The notes: a model not told the origin generated them from the letters alone. Counted from the first letter of the stretch, positions 16,410 to 25,818 are shown. The stretch: DNA of 64,000 nt from RGIG5612 sp050944475 (GCA_050944475.1 JBMNRD010000001.1:372001-436000); one strand, 5' to 3'. Numbers and translations: made by a program.

Positions 16410-17792
16410 CTAAACCTTCACATTCGCTCCGGCAGAATACTTCTGTCTTATCTTCAAGAGATAAACGAGAATCAGAGACAGACTTGTTGTTCCCCAGCCT
16501 ATCGGATAACAATAAAAAACATAGCTGATGTCATGAGCCACGATATTCAGCATGATGGCCAGCCAAAGCTGGCGGATTACAACCATGCCCCCAACCGTAC
16601 AGAACATGCTCGTAAATGAATATCTGAATCCCCTGACAATTCCGCCATATAAGAAATTTAATCCCATGAATATATATAACGGCATTATTATCTTCAGCAT
16701 TGCAGCCCCATATTCTATAACTCCGGAGTCGGGACTGAATATCCTGATGAGATGGGGCGCAAATAAATAGATCGGGGCACTTATAACTGCAACAAACACA
16801 ATTGTTGAGAGTGTTGCGACTCCTACAGACTTATGGGCCCGGTCATTTCGCCCCGCGCCGAGATTCTGTCCGATAAAGGTGGTCATGGCAAGACCGAGAG
16901 CTGCGCACGGCATTCCCGCAAACTGGTCAACCCTCATTGCCGCGCCGACCCCCGCAATGGCAAGAGGACTGAACGAATTGATATAACGTTGCACAAAAAG
17001 GTTGGAAACAGCGGTAATGCTGGACTGTATCCCCGCCGGCAGCCCCATCCTGACAATTTCCCCAAGAAGCATCCAGTCAATCATAAGATGGCTGAATCTC
17101 AGACGGTACTCATCATCAAGCCTCATCATCTTTATGAATACCAGTATCATTGATGCGCCCTGAGAAATAACCGTCGCTATCGCAACACCTGCCACCCCTA
17201 GAGGAATAACGGCAACGAGAATAATGTCAAGGACTATATTCATGCAGCTTGATATTACAAGAAAAATGAAGGGAGACCTTGAATCTCCGATTGCCCGGAG
17301 TACACTGGCCCCGGTATTGTAGATCGACGTGAAAAATACACCGATAAGATAAATGCGAAGATATATCAGTGCCTCGTCAAACACCTCCCGGGGGCAGGCC
17401 GTAATCCGCAGCAATTGAGGAGTAAGAGCAACACCTGCGACTGCCAATATAATTCCCATAAAAAAACTAAACAGCACCGTGGTATGTATTGCATCATGGA
17501 GTGTTTTAAATTGCTTTGCTCCGAACTGCCGGGAAAATACGGCGGTGGAGCCGGCGCTCATTCCATTAAAAAATCCTATAATAATCATGGATATGGTTCC
17601 GCTTGCCGTAACGGCTGCAAGCGCATTGGCCCCCTCAAAGTTTCCTATGACTATTGAATCGACGCTATTATAAAGCGTCTGAAAAACTTGCCCCGCTAAA
17701 AGGGGAAGCGCAAAAACCATGAGCCGTGAAAAAATAGGCCCCTGGCTCAGGTCCATAGTTCTTGATTTGTTTTCGGATTTTACTATTGACAC
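16410..17792 (-). CDS. MATE family efflux transporter
   Basis: Multidrug/toxin exporter of the MATE family, exchanging Na+ or H+ for organic substrates at the cytoplasmic membrane. The 460 residues contain about 12 hydrophobic segments with the two-bundle repeat. Typical motifs include ALPLLAGQVFQTLYNSVDSI, RAIGDSRSPF and GQNLGAGR in the second half. The frame opens at a GTG (17792) with a weak ribosome binding site; an ATG 36 bp further in is an alternative. The substrate is unknown. It lies upstream of the hydrogenase promoter and is probably a separate unit. Confidence 0.93.
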   Translation of the reverse strand: MSIVKSENKSRTMDLSQGPIFSRLMVFALPLLAGQVFQTLYNSVDSIVIGNFEGANALAAVTASGTISMIIIGFFNGMSAGSTAVFSRQFGAKQFKTLHDAIHTTVLFSFFMGIILAVAGVALTPQLLRITACPREVFDEALIYLRIYLIGVFFTSIYNTGASVLRAIGDSRSPFIFLVISSCMNIVLDIILVAVIPLGVAGVAIATVISQGASMILVFIKMMRLDDEYRLRFSHLMIDWMLLGEIVRMGLPAGIQSSITAVSNLFVQRYINSFSPLAIAGVGAAMRVDQFAGMPCAALGLAMTTFIGQNLGAGRNDRAHKSVGVATLSTIVFVAVISAPIYLFAPHLIRIFSPDSGVIEYGAAMLKIIMPLYIFMGLNFLYGGIVRGFRYSFTSMFCTVGGMVVIRQLWLAIMLNIVAHDISYVFYCYPIGWGTTSLSLILVYLLKIRQKYSAGANVKV

Positions 17793-17866
17793 ACGAATTC
17801 TCTTTCCCGTTACTTCGGCAGTTATTTTAGCACAGTTCAGGTGAAAAGAGAATTCCTAAAAATTTT

Positions 17867-18268
17867 TTACGGGTTTCTTTTAGCATCAGCTCCGGCCTGA
17901 AATTTAGAATTGTTAATAATAAATCTTTCATGGGTTCCCCCGCCGATTCTTCCCGCTTCATCGAAGGCCTCCACCTCAAAAAGAAGTCTTCTTCTGTCGA
18001 TTTCAACCAGCCGAGCCGTTGCGGTGACTTCCATGCCGACGGGAGTTGCGGCCTCATGGGTAATATCTACACTTATTCCGACCGTACCCTCACCGTCCGC
18101 AAGGAAAGGCTTCACACTGTCGCATGCCGCCTCCTCCATTAAAGCAATCATCATCGGGGTTCCGAACACCTGCAGTATCCCGCTGCCCACGGCTGCTGCC
18201 GTATTACTTTCATTTACAACTGTCCGGGCCTCTCCCTCCAGCCCGATATATAATTCCGCTTTATCCAT
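17867..18268 (-). CDS. Hotdog-fold thioesterase (fluoroacetyl-CoA thioesterase-like)
   Basis: Predicted acyl-CoA thioesterase of the single-hotdog FlK-like family. The 133-residue protein has the family layout: VGSGILQVFGTPMMIALMEE near residues 27-46, then VGISVDITHEAATPVGMEV and RLLFEVEAFDEAGRIGGGTH. The central helix carries Glu45-Glu46, and the downstream His of ITHEAATP is the usual catalytic partner. The physiological acyl-CoA is unknown; these proteins in anaerobes are generally housekeeping or detoxifying. It is followed after 74 bp by the MATE gene. Confidence 0.85.
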   Translation of the reverse strand: MDKAELYIGLEGEARTVVNESNTAAAVGSGILQVFGTPMMIALMEEAACDSVKPFLADGEGTVGISVDITHEAATPVGMEVTATARLVEIDRRRLLFEVEAFDEAGRIGGGTHERFIINNSKFQAGADAKRNP

Positions 18269-18334
18269 TCCTTTGTTTCCTTATATGATTCATGCCGCCC
18301 TGCTTTTGAAATATTCCTTTTCAATCTTACCGTT

Positions 18335-19015
18335 TCAATCTCCCCGCTCCAACGTTTCGAGCATCATTTCTCTTACCTTCTCCCCGATTTCGGCAGTCGG
18401 CCGGCCGACAATCTCCTCCGGCGGAATTAGCCCTGCAATGTTCAGATACACGTCTGTGCCTCTCCGAAGAGCATTTTTCAAGACCTTTTCCGTGTTGCGT
18501 GTGGCCACGACAAGGATGGGTGCCGCCGACATCTGCGCAATTTTAAACATTCCGTTGTGAAACGGAATCAACGGGTCATCGGTATGATTTCTGGTTCCCT
18601 CCGGATATACGCCTACCGAAAATTTTTCTTCCTTCACAAGCTTTGCCGTATCAAAAACAGTCCTCATTGAATTGCGGGGACTTTCCCTGTCAATGCTTAC
18701 AAATCCGCATCTGATAAGAATTGAGCCCACAATCGGAATTTTGTAATTTTCCGGCTTGGAGATGAAAATAATCTCATCGTCCTCAAGCGCCCTCAAGGCA
18801 ACTATCGGGTCAAAGATGGACCGGTGATTGGCCACCATTACATATTTTCTGTCCCGGGGAATAAACTCGCTACCGGTTATATGAAGCCGTATCCTGCAAA
18901 GAAAAATGATTACTTTCAGCCATGCTCTCAGCAAGGCACGGTAAAACCGGCTGTTGTCCGTATAATTTTTCTTTTTGTTGATAAACAAACTGCATATCAA
19001 TGAAAATATCAGCAT
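18335..19015 (-). CDS. plsC: 1-acyl-sn-glycerol-3-phosphate acyltransferase (PlsC-like)
   Basis: Acylates lysophosphatidic acid at the second position to make phosphatidic acid for membrane lipids. The catalytic HxxxxD motif appears as NHRSIFD near residue 83, and the substrate-binding motif as YPEGTRN near residue 138. A hydrophobic N-terminus (residues 1-12 and ~33-42) anchors it to the membrane. The 226-residue length is typical. It follows a lipid kinase gene by 18 bp, consistent with a small phospholipid operon with the genes at 19034 and possibly 17867. Confidence 0.92.
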   Translation of the reverse strand: MLIFSLICSLFINKKKNYTDNSRFYRALLRAWLKVIIFLCRIRLHITGSEFIPRDRKYVMVANHRSIFDPIVALRALEDDEIIFISKPENYKIPIVGSILIRCGFVSIDRESPRNSMRTVFDTAKLVKEEKFSVGVYPEGTRNHTDDPLIPFHNGMFKIAQMSAAPILVVATRNTEKVLKNALRRGTDVYLNIAGLIPPEEIVGRPTAEIGEKVREMMLETLERGD

Positions 19016-19033
19016 TCGTTATCCTTGTCCCTT

Positions 19034-19894
19034 TCAGTTTTTGACTGCCCGGTACTTTGTAACGCCTAAAACGGTTTCGCCGTCAATTTGAACAGCCCTC
19101 GGCTCGTCATATTCGACGATTATTTCATTACCTTCAAAGAATAATACACGCGGATTGTTAACATGCTTTCCGCTAAAAATGGACGGAAAACCGGTTGCAA
19201 TATGAAAGCGGCTGCCGTTATGGAATATCATCAGGGTTATCGTCCTCTTGGGATTCATGCGGTCCTGATTAGGCGTAACCATCATGCCGCCTCCGAAAAA
19301 CCGGCCGTTCATTGTAGGTGCCATCCACACCTTCTTGTACTCGCTGCTCTTGCCATCCACGGTAATCTTTGCATTACATGGGCTATATGCTCCCAGCAAG
19401 CCCTTTAAGGCAATTGTTGTGTAGTTGGTTTTTGCCTTTGGATTTACAGCCTTTTGCGCATCCGCAACCTCGCACACCCAGCTGTCAATTCCGAAGGCTA
19501 CATTATTGAGGAAAAGATGCTTTTCGCCTTTCACTTCAACATAAGGAAGGTTCGTCAGGTATTTGTTGATAAGAATCGGTGCCCCCCTGCGCTTATAACC
19601 CAAATCCAGCGTGAAATCATTGCCTGTTCCCAAAGGAAAATTATAAATATTGTTCTTTGGGATTATACCTCCGCAGCCGTTTACAAATCGATTCAACGTT
19701 CCGTCACCGCCGCATATAACGAGCTTATCATCCTCATTCAGCTTCCCGAAAAAACCGGGATAATCCTTGCTGACATCCACAATGTTCAGAAACTCCAGTT
19801 TCTCCCCTTCCAGATACTGTTTGACTCCCTGTGCGGACTTTTCTCCTGTGCCGGTTTTAGCGTACGGATTTGCCAGAATATAATATTTCCCCAT
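19034..19894 (-). CDS. Diacylglycerol/lipid kinase family protein (DagK/YegS type)
   Basis: Phosphorylates a lipid alcohol, probably diacylglycerol, feeding phosphatidic acid back into phospholipid synthesis. The nucleotide-binding signature ICGGDGTLNRF lies near residues 60-70, followed by NFPLGTGNDFTLDLG. I start at ATG 19894, preceded by AGGAGG at 5-nt spacing, which gives the family N-terminus GKYYILANPYAKTGTG. The protein has 286 residues and no membrane helix. It precedes plsC by 18 bp, supporting a lipid role. The exact lipid substrate is not readable. Confidence 0.9.
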   Translation of the reverse strand: MGKYYILANPYAKTGTGEKSAQGVKQYLEGEKLEFLNIVDVSKDYPGFFGKLNEDDKLVICGGDGTLNRFVNGCGGIIPKNNIYNFPLGTGNDFTLDLGYKRRGAPILINKYLTNLPYVEVKGEKHLFLNNVAFGIDSWVCEVADAQKAVNPKAKTNYTTIALKGLLGAYSPCNAKITVDGKSSEYKKVWMAPTMNGRFFGGGMMVTPNQDRMNPKRTITLMIFHNGSRFHIATGFPSIFSGKHVNNPRVLFFEGNEIIVEYDEPRAVQIDGETVLGVTKYRAVKN

Positions 19895-19927
19895 TTTCTC
19901 CTCCTGCGGGCGCAATGCACCATGTTT

Positions 19928-21070
19928 TTATTTTCTGTTTCGGATTTTCTCCGCAAATTCCATCATAATATCGGGAATCTTCAGTTTCTGCGGACAGACA
20001 TTTGCACAGCTTCCGCAAGCAATGCAGGCTGCCGGCCGTTTTTCCTTATCTATCATCGCCATTGCCATGGGAACTATGAAGTCTCCGGTCCCCTTTGCTT
20101 TTGACTCATTATACAGTCTGAGCAGCTCCGGGATGTCCAGTCCCATCGGACAATAACTTACGCAATAGCGGCAGCCGGTGCACGGAACGGCAATCGCCTT
20201 AATCATTTCATCGGCAATGCTCAGTATCATTTCCCTTTCTTCCTTATTCAGAGGCTTTTCTTCTTCATAGGTAGCTACATTGTCAACCATCTGTTGCAGA
20301 TCTGACATGCCTGACAACGTCATGACAATGTTTGGAATGCCCTGCAGAAACCTGAATGCCCATGCCGGGGTTTTTTCGTCCGGTCTTGCCGCCTTAAGTT
20401 TTTCTTCCGCCTCCCTTGAAAGCACTGCCAGCTGCCCGCCTCTGACAGGCTCCATTACCCAGATTGGGATGTTCCATTCATTCAGCAGTTCCACTTTACC
20501 CTTTGCATCCTGGAATTCCCAATCAAAATAGTTCAATTCTATCTGACCGAATTCCATATCCTTACCATACGCCTCAAGGAAACGCTTTATGGTGGGCAAT
20601 GTGCCATGGGTCGAAAATCCCAGATGTCTGATGTGACCGGCTTCCTTCTGCTTCATCAGGTAGTCAAAAATGCCGTTTGCCGGATCAAGATATCCGTCTA
20701 TGCTCAGCTCGCACACATTGTGGAACAAATAAAAGTCAAAATACTCAACATCGCACTTTTCAAGCTGCTTTTCAAAAACCTGCTCGACCTTGTTTATCAG
20801 GCGTCTTTCAAAGCCGGGGAATTTCGAGGCAAGATAAAATCTGTCTCTGTCATAATCTTTAAGTATGCTGCCCATTACGGTTTCCGAATTGCCCTCGTGA
20901 TATCCCCAGGCGGTATCAAAGTAATTGATGCCGTGGTCGAAAGCATATTTTACCATTCGGGCTGTCAGCTCTTCATCAATTTTTTCGTTGGCGCCGTCAA
21001 TTATCGGAAGCCTCATACAGCCCATGCCAAGAGCGGACAGCTTCATTCCCTGAAATTCCTTGTAAATCAT
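19928..21070 (-). CDS. Aldo/keto reductase with C-terminal 2[4Fe-4S] ferredoxin domain
   Basis: Two-part oxidoreductase: an aldo/keto reductase barrel (residues ~1-275) and a ferredoxin-like tail. The barrel shows LGMGCMRLP, FDTAWGYHEG with the catalytic Asp/Tyr pair, and the Lys in ASKFPG. The tail has CTGCRYCVSYCP near residue 298 and CIACGSCANVCP near residue 350, each giving a [4Fe-4S] site. Such proteins are common in strict anaerobes and probably use ferredoxin-linked electrons, but no substrate is established. It is 33 bp upstream of the lipid kinase gene and could be co-transcribed. Confidence 0.92.
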   Translation of the reverse strand: MIYKEFQGMKLSALGMGCMRLPIIDGANEKIDEELTARMVKYAFDHGINYFDTAWGYHEGNSETVMGSILKDYDRDRFYLASKFPGFERRLINKVEQVFEKQLEKCDVEYFDFYLFHNVCELSIDGYLDPANGIFDYLMKQKEAGHIRHLGFSTHGTLPTIKRFLEAYGKDMEFGQIELNYFDWEFQDAKGKVELLNEWNIPIWVMEPVRGGQLAVLSREAEEKLKAARPDEKTPAWAFRFLQGIPNIVMTLSGMSDLQQMVDNVATYEEEKPLNKEEREMILSIADEMIKAIAVPCTGCRYCVSYCPMGLDIPELLRLYNESKAKGTGDFIVPMAMAMIDKEKRPAACIACGSCANVCPQKLKIPDIMMEFAEKIRNRK

Positions 21071-21284
21071 CTTGTACCCTCCATATATTCCCTGCTGTCT
21101 TCAAATTCTCGTACGGATTAATCTTTGCCCTTAAATGTACCATAAAAACCGGTTTCTGGGAATAAGTGTTTGTAAAACATCAACATAATCACCTCAAATA
21201 TTCGCAGCTCGCGATTTTTGTGAAAAATTCCCTCGCATCGCCGCTGCCGACAACATCATCAGTTGCAAATAACCGCTCCGGTGA

Positions 21285-22070
21285 CTATTCCCGTTTCGGA
21301 ACGGCAGCACACAACGCACAACGGTATCCGTCAATTTCATTATATTCCCGGAATACATATTGATTATCATCTATATTATGGAAAACCTGAATATTGTCCG
21401 CCGCCTCGCAGTTGCCATCCTGCGTGCCGATGCGTATATCAAAATCTTTCATTTTCAGCACAAGGCCGAATCCCGTTGCCTTCATAAAGCTTTCCTTTAA
21501 TGTCCATATCCTGAAAAAATCTCCGCCCCGGGCAATCCATGCCTGCTCGCTCCCGGTAAAAAACCGGCGGGCAATTTTTTCCGTGCGGCTAAGACTGTGC
21601 CGTTCGGCATCCAAAGAGGATGATTCCTTTCGAACAATCTCGATGTCGCACCCCACTTTTGCCGGAGAAACCGCGCAAATTACCGTTTCTGCGGAGTGTG
21701 AAACATTAAAATGAATGTCCGGCCGGTCCTTCAGCTCCGGCTTGCCATGTTTCCCATAAACCGTTTCAAGACGGGGCAGCTCCTCTGCCATGATGTTTTC
21801 AAAGTCTGCAAATTCCAAGGTTTTGGGTAGCGCAAAAAAGCAAGCCTTTTCTTCTCGGCCCTCCTTATCAGTCATTTTCAGCACGTTGCTTACAGCATAC
21901 ATTGCCAGAAGCTCCGCTCCGACTGACAGCATGGCTGATGCCTTGTTCCGAGCTTGCATTGCCCTGTCGCGCCGGCTGCCGCTTACCATTTCAAGGGCTC
22001 TGTCATAGACTTGCGGATTTTTCAATCCGTTGATGTTTGCCGCATAAATTTTTGTGCAAAAAAAGGTCAT
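21285..22070 (-). CDS. 4'-phosphopantetheinyl transferase (Sfp type)
   Basis: Transfers the phosphopantetheine arm of CoA to a carrier-protein serine. Signatures in order are HFNVSHSAE, VGCDIEIVRKE with the Mg-binding Asp/Glu, and the WTLKESFMKATGFGL motif. At 261 residues it is the Sfp-like rather than the short AcpS type. I start at ATG 22070, 5 nt after GGAGGG; the frame stays open further upstream but that part only overlaps the D-lyxose isomerase gene. No polyketide or peptide synthetase is in this window, so its carrier protein is elsewhere. It begins 10 bp after the upstream gene, implying one transcript. Confidence 0.88.
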   Translation of the reverse strand: MTFFCTKIYAANINGLKNPQVYDRALEMVSGSRRDRAMQARNKASAMLSVGAELLAMYAVSNVLKMTDKEGREEKACFFALPKTLEFADFENIMAEELPRLETVYGKHGKPELKDRPDIHFNVSHSAETVICAVSPAKVGCDIEIVRKESSSLDAERHSLSRTEKIARRFFTGSEQAWIARGGDFFRIWTLKESFMKATGFGLVLKMKDFDIRIGTQDGNCEAADNIQVFHNIDDNQYVFREYNEIDGYRCALCAAVPKRE

Positions 22071-22080
22071 CAAACCCTCC

Positions 22081-22770
22081 CTATTCCGCCGCCGGAGGAT
22101 ACTCATTACAAAGCAGCCTGTATGGCGGCTCATCTTCTTCAATCTCCGGAAAACGTCCCACCAAAGGGTTAAACCTGTTGTCGGTATTGTCATCATTGCA
22201 CCGGCTGACCTCGCCCAGCAAGACGGCGCCTGTGCCCGGTTCAACTTCAAAATCATGATAGAGATACCGCTGTATATAGATGCTCTCCCCAGGGGTAAGG
22301 CGCACCTGTGTCCCTGCGGGAACCGTATAGGCACGTCCGTCCGTGTGAACAATCACGTCGCTTTCGTAGTCAATCTCCTCATCCGGCAGAGAATTGTAAA
22401 CCCTTATCAACACATTCCCCCCGCCGCGGTTGATTATGTCTTCAGTCTTATACCGGTGAAAATGATTCGGAGCGTACTGTCCCTCTTTCAAATAAAGGAG
22501 CTTTTCCGCATAAACCTTGGGATACTTATCCGCCATCTGTCTGTTTCCGTTGCGAACGGTTATAAGAGAAAAGCCCACCTTATCAAAATCACCAAGTCCG
22601 TAATCGGTAATGTCCCATCCCAGCATACAATCCCTGACTTCGTCATATTCATGGCCGATATTCCGCCACTGTTCCGGTGTAAAACGGCAAAACGGCGGCA
22701 GATAGCAACAGTGCTTGCGGCACATCTCCTCAAACTCAATCAGAGCCCTGTTTATCTCTGAACGTTTCAT
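22081..22770 (-). CDS. D-lyxose ketol-isomerase
   Basis: Interconverts D-lyxose and D-xylulose (often also D-mannose and D-fructose). The cupin metal site is recognisable as HFHRYKTEDI around residues 102-111, with a later His in QRYLYHDFEVEPGTG. Length is 229 residues from the ATG at 22770, which follows AAAGGAG. Earlier in-frame codons are ignored because of this ribosome site. It is followed closely by the PPTase gene, an odd functional pairing. It diverges from leuC across a 190-bp intergenic region that includes a possible minus-strand promoter (TTTCAA-N17-TATGAT, 22864-22836). Confidence 0.88.
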   Translation of the reverse strand: MKRSEINRALIEFEEMCRKHCCYLPPFCRFTPEQWRNIGHEYDEVRDCMLGWDITDYGLGDFDKVGFSLITVRNGNRQMADKYPKVYAEKLLYLKEGQYAPNHFHRYKTEDIINRGGGNVLIRVYNSLPDEEIDYESDVIVHTDGRAYTVPAGTQVRLTPGESIYIQRYLYHDFEVEPGTGAVLLGEVSRCNDDNTDNRFNPLVGRFPEIEEDEPPYRLLCNEYPPAAE

Positions 22771-22960
22771 ATTTTTCTCCTTTTGCCTCGGCCTGTCCTT
22801 AATTTCAATACAACCGGACAATTTATTTCCGTTTCATCATAAATTATTGCACAGCAGGTTGAAAGTGACAAGAATTATTCTCTTAAAAGCTAAAAAGTCC
22901 CCACAAAACGAAATTATGCTGTACAATACCTTTATTAAGCTTTTACTTAGGAGGAACATC

Positions 22961-24220
22961 ATGGGAATGACTATGACCCAAAAGATTCTGGCCGAGGCCG
23001 CGGGATTGAAGCATGTGCAGGCAGGACAGCTCGTGGAATGCAATCTGGACCTCGTTCAGGGAAATGACATCACCGCACCTGTGGCAATCGAGGAATTCGA
23101 GAAGGTCGGATTTGAAAAAGTACATGACAACAATAAGATTTCCCTCGTCCTTGACCACTATACCCCTTGCAAGGACATCCAATCCGCAAAGCTTTGTGTT
23201 ACAGTCAGGAACTTTGCAAAAAAACATAATATAAAGCATTTTTACGATGTGGGACAGGCGGGTATTGAGCATGTCCTCGCCCCGGAAAAAGGTCTGTGCG
23301 CCCCCGGAGAAGTTATCATCGGAGCGGATTCCCACACGTGTACGTACGGAGCCGTAGGGGCGTTCTCAACGGGAGTCGGTTCTACGGACATGGCCGCCGG
23401 AATGGCAACCGGAAAAAACTGGTTCAAGATTCCCGCTGCAATCAAGGTGGTCCTCGAAGGAAATCTCAGGCCGTTTGTATCCGGCAAGGATGTAATCCTT
23501 CACCTTATCGGACTGATTGGTGTTGACGGTGCCCGATATAAATCCCTTGAATTTACCGGCCCCGGGGCTTTTGAGTTGGAAATGGACGACCGGTTCACCA
23601 TCTGCAACATGGCCATTGAAGCCGGGGCAAAAAACGGCATTTTCCCCGTTGACGACAAGTGCCTTAGCTATGTGAATAAGCGCGTTTCCAGACCATACAG
23701 GATTTTTGAGGCCGACGACGATGCCGTATACGACAGCGTTGTAACGATTAATCTTTCAAAGCTTGAGCCGACCGTGGCTTTGCCCCATCTTCCCTCCAAC
23801 ACCAAAACTGTAAGCGAAGTTGCCGGAATGGAGATTCAGCAAGTTGTTATCGGCTCGTGTACCAACGGCCGCATAAAGGACATGCGGGAGGCGGCCTCCA
23901 TTATGAAAGGTCGCAAAGTAGCCGACGGAATACGCTGCATCATAATTCCCGGATCTCAGGAAGTCTACTTACAATGTATCAAAGAAGGCCTTGCTGAAAT
24001 ATTTATAGAGGCCGGTGCGGCCATATCCACCCCGACTTGCGGACCTTGTCTGGGAGGGCACATGGGTATTCTCGCACCGAAAGAACGGGCTGTTTCCACT
24101 ACCAACCGCAATTTTGTAGGAAGAATGGGCGATGCCGCCTCAGAGGTTGTCCTGTCAAATCCGGCAGTTGCCGCAGCCTCGGCCATAGCCGGCTGCGTGG
24201 CGGACCCTGAAACGATTTAA
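22961..24220 (+). CDS. leuC: 3-isopropylmalate dehydratase large subunit (LeuC, aconitase family)
   Basis: Isomerises 2- to 3-isopropylmalate in leucine synthesis with LeuD. The [4Fe-4S] ligands appear in GSCTNGR and TPTCGPCLGGHMG, and substrate-site motifs DSHTCTYGA and DHYTP are present. The 419-residue length is the short (archaeal/clostridial) LeuC type, which overlaps in sequence with homoaconitases and dimethylmalate dehydratases, so the substrate is probable rather than certain. The start at 22961 follows AGGAGG. leuD follows 12 bp later. No leuA, leuB or ilv genes are nearby. Confidence 0.88.
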   Translation: MGMTMTQKILAEAAGLKHVQAGQLVECNLDLVQGNDITAPVAIEEFEKVGFEKVHDNNKISLVLDHYTPCKDIQSAKLCVTVRNFAKKHNIKHFYDVGQAGIEHVLAPEKGLCAPGEVIIGADSHTCTYGAVGAFSTGVGSTDMAAGMATGKNWFKIPAAIKVVLEGNLRPFVSGKDVILHLIGLIGVDGARYKSLEFTGPGAFELEMDDRFTICNMAIEAGAKNGIFPVDDKCLSYVNKRVSRPYRIFEADDDAVYDSVVTINLSKLEPTVALPHLPSNTKTVSEVAGMEIQQVVIGSCTNGRIKDMREAASIMKGRKVADGIRCIIIPGSQEVYLQCIKEGLAEIFIEAGAAISTPTCGPCLGGHMGILAPKERAVSTTNRNFVGRMGDAASEVVLSNPAVAAASAIAGCVADPETI

Positions 24221-24232
24221 TGGAGGTTTTTT

Positions 24233-24706
24233 ATGAAAATATATAAATACCCGGATAATGTAGATACAGATGTTATAATCCCCGCCCGATACCTTAATAC
24301 ATTTGATGACGCGTCCATGGCAGAGCATTGCATGGAGGACATTGATGCCGATTTTGCCTCAACCGTTGAGCCCGGGGATATAATTGTTGCCGGAGAAAAC
24401 TTTGGCTGCGGCTCGTCCAGAGAGCATGCGCCCCGGGCAATTAAGGCAAGCAAGGTAAAATGCGTCATTGCCGCCTCATTTGCCCGGATTTTCTATCGCA
24501 ATGCCATCAACATCGGCCTGGCAATCATGGAATGCCCCGAGGCCGCTGCGGATATCAAGGAAGGAGATGTCATAACCCCTGATTTCAAGACCGGTCTTAT
24601 CGTAAATGAAACCACGGGCAGAACCTATCAGGCCGCTCCCTTCCCCGATTTTATTGAGGAGATACTCGCTGCGGGCGGGCTGCTTAAAGCATTAAAGGAC
24701 AGATAG
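24233..24706 (+). CDS. leuD: 3-isopropylmalate dehydratase small subunit LeuD
   Basis: Swivelling-domain partner of LeuC. The 157-residue protein begins KIYKYPDNVDTDVIIPARYL and carries GENFGCGSSREHAPRA, the substrate-binding loop of the family. The start follows GGAGG. Its stop is only 2 bp from the stop of the convergent DUF4349 gene, and no terminator hairpin is visible between them, so the two transcripts should overlap. Confidence 0.92.
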   Translation: MKIYKYPDNVDTDVIIPARYLNTFDDASMAEHCMEDIDADFASTVEPGDIIVAGENFGCGSSREHAPRAIKASKVKCVIAASFARIFYRNAINIGLAIMECPEAAADIKEGDVITPDFKTGLIVNETTGRTYQAAPFPDFIEEILAAGGLLKALKDR

Positions 24707-24708
24707 TT

Positions 24709-25818
24709 TTACTCGGCCTCTTTTTTGCGTCTCCTGCGAGCGGCCTTTTTAACCGATACTACAATGATTATGATTACTACGACCTGGATTCCGAATATTA
24801 AAACCAGCCACAACCAGCTTCCCGCAAACCATATTGCCAGTTCTCCCATGGAATCTGCAAAGTTCTCAAGGCCCTCTTTAAAGGATGCGTTGATTCTTTC
24901 TCCGAAAGTCATCGGCGCGGTTACATGATCAACCTTGTACACCTCTGCTAAATTGATTGTGATGGTGGAAAAGTTTATCAGGGAATCATAGTGCTTCAGT
25001 GTTCCCTGCAGGTTTTCCACTTCCCATTCAGCCTCGGAAATGGCATTCTCTAAGGAAATGATATCCTCCATGTTTTCCGCCTTCGACAAAAGTTCTTGAA
25101 GACGGGTCAGTTTGATTCTGGCCGATGCCAGTCTGGATTCAACGTCATAATAATACTCGGACACGTCCTCTGCGCTCTGGTTTTTGGAGATTATGGCGGC
25201 CACATCCTCAAGTCCGGCAACGATTCCCTCATAATTGTTTACAGGAACCCTGATGATGAAATCCGCGCTTCTGTAATCACCTGCCAGCCCCGACAACTGC
25301 TTATCCTGGAAATATCCGCCCGAGGCATTAACCAGCGCCTCGATGCCGCTTACTGCCTTGTCAAACTCCGTTGACTGCATCCTGATATAAGCCGTGTAAA
25401 TAATCTTCGTGGCAGGTGTAATCAGCGGGGATTCGCCGTCCTGAGGATTGGTCTGAACAGATGGGCTCAGCTCCGCTTCCCCGGCTTCCCCGGCTTTCTC
25501 GTTTTTCATACCGTCATTTCCGATAAATGCGAGATCGTAAAGGTCCCCCTCCTCGAACGCAATGTCTTGACGGTTCTTTTCATAATAATCACTATGCAAA
25601 GCATCTGTGACTGCTACTTTCATTCTGCCCCCGGCTGCTCTCGATACGGCGGCAACGGCCGCTATGGTGATTGGAACTGCCAGCAGGCAACAGGCCGCAA
25701 TGGCAATTGCTCGCCATACTCTCATGCTTTTTGTTACGGGATTTTTATATTTGGCTGCTTCTTCTACATATTTATCGCTCATGTTGCTCAATACCTCCGA
25801 AATTTGTTTTGCTTTCAT
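24709..25818 (-). CDS. DUF4349 membrane protein, probable anti-sigma partner
   Basis: Envelope protein of 369 residues. A cytoplasmic N-terminus (about 1-33) precedes a membrane helix (34-61). A long external region holds the DUF4349-like domain with YIRMQSTEFDKAV, a coiled-coil-prone stretch (residues ~235-280, SRLASARIKLTRLQELLSK) and NFSTITINLAEVYK. A second helix (~327-350) leads to a very basic C-terminus (KKAARRRRKKEAE). It follows an ECF sigma gene with a TAATG overlap, the usual arrangement for a membrane anti-sigma factor. That role is inferred from position and topology; no ZAS motif is seen. Confidence 0.8.
   Translation of the reverse strand: MKAKQISEVLSNMSDKYVEEAAKYKNPVTKSMRVWRAIAIAACCLLAVPITIAAVAAVSRAAGGRMKVAVTDALHSDYYEKNRQDIAFEEGDLYDLAFIGNDGMKNEKAGEAGEAELSPSVQTNPQDGESPLITPATKIIYTAYIRMQSTEFDKAVSGIEALVNASGGYFQDKQLSGLAGDYRSADFIIRVPVNNYEGIVAGLEDVAAIISKNQSAEDVSEYYYDVESRLASARIKLTRLQELLSKAENMEDIISLENAISEAEWEVENLQGTLKHYDSLINFSTITINLAEVYKVDHVTAPMTFGERINASFKEGLENFADSMGELAIWFAGSWLWLVLIFGIQVVVIIIIVVSVKKAARRRRKKEAE

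Noticed and set aside
16267..16512. An 81-residue minus-strand frame at the end of the MATE gene
   Set aside because: It overlaps the MATE coding region in another frame and reads no known family; the base pattern fits a shadow frame.
22071..22352. A 94-residue N-terminal extension of the PPTase
   Set aside because: This part is antiparallel-free but out of frame reading of the D-lyxose isomerase gene on the same strand; ATG 22070 has a good ribosome site and family start.
22715..22960. An upstream in-frame extension of leuC
   Set aside because: It would overlap the divergent D-lyxose isomerase gene; a strong AGGAGG site sits directly before ATG 22961.
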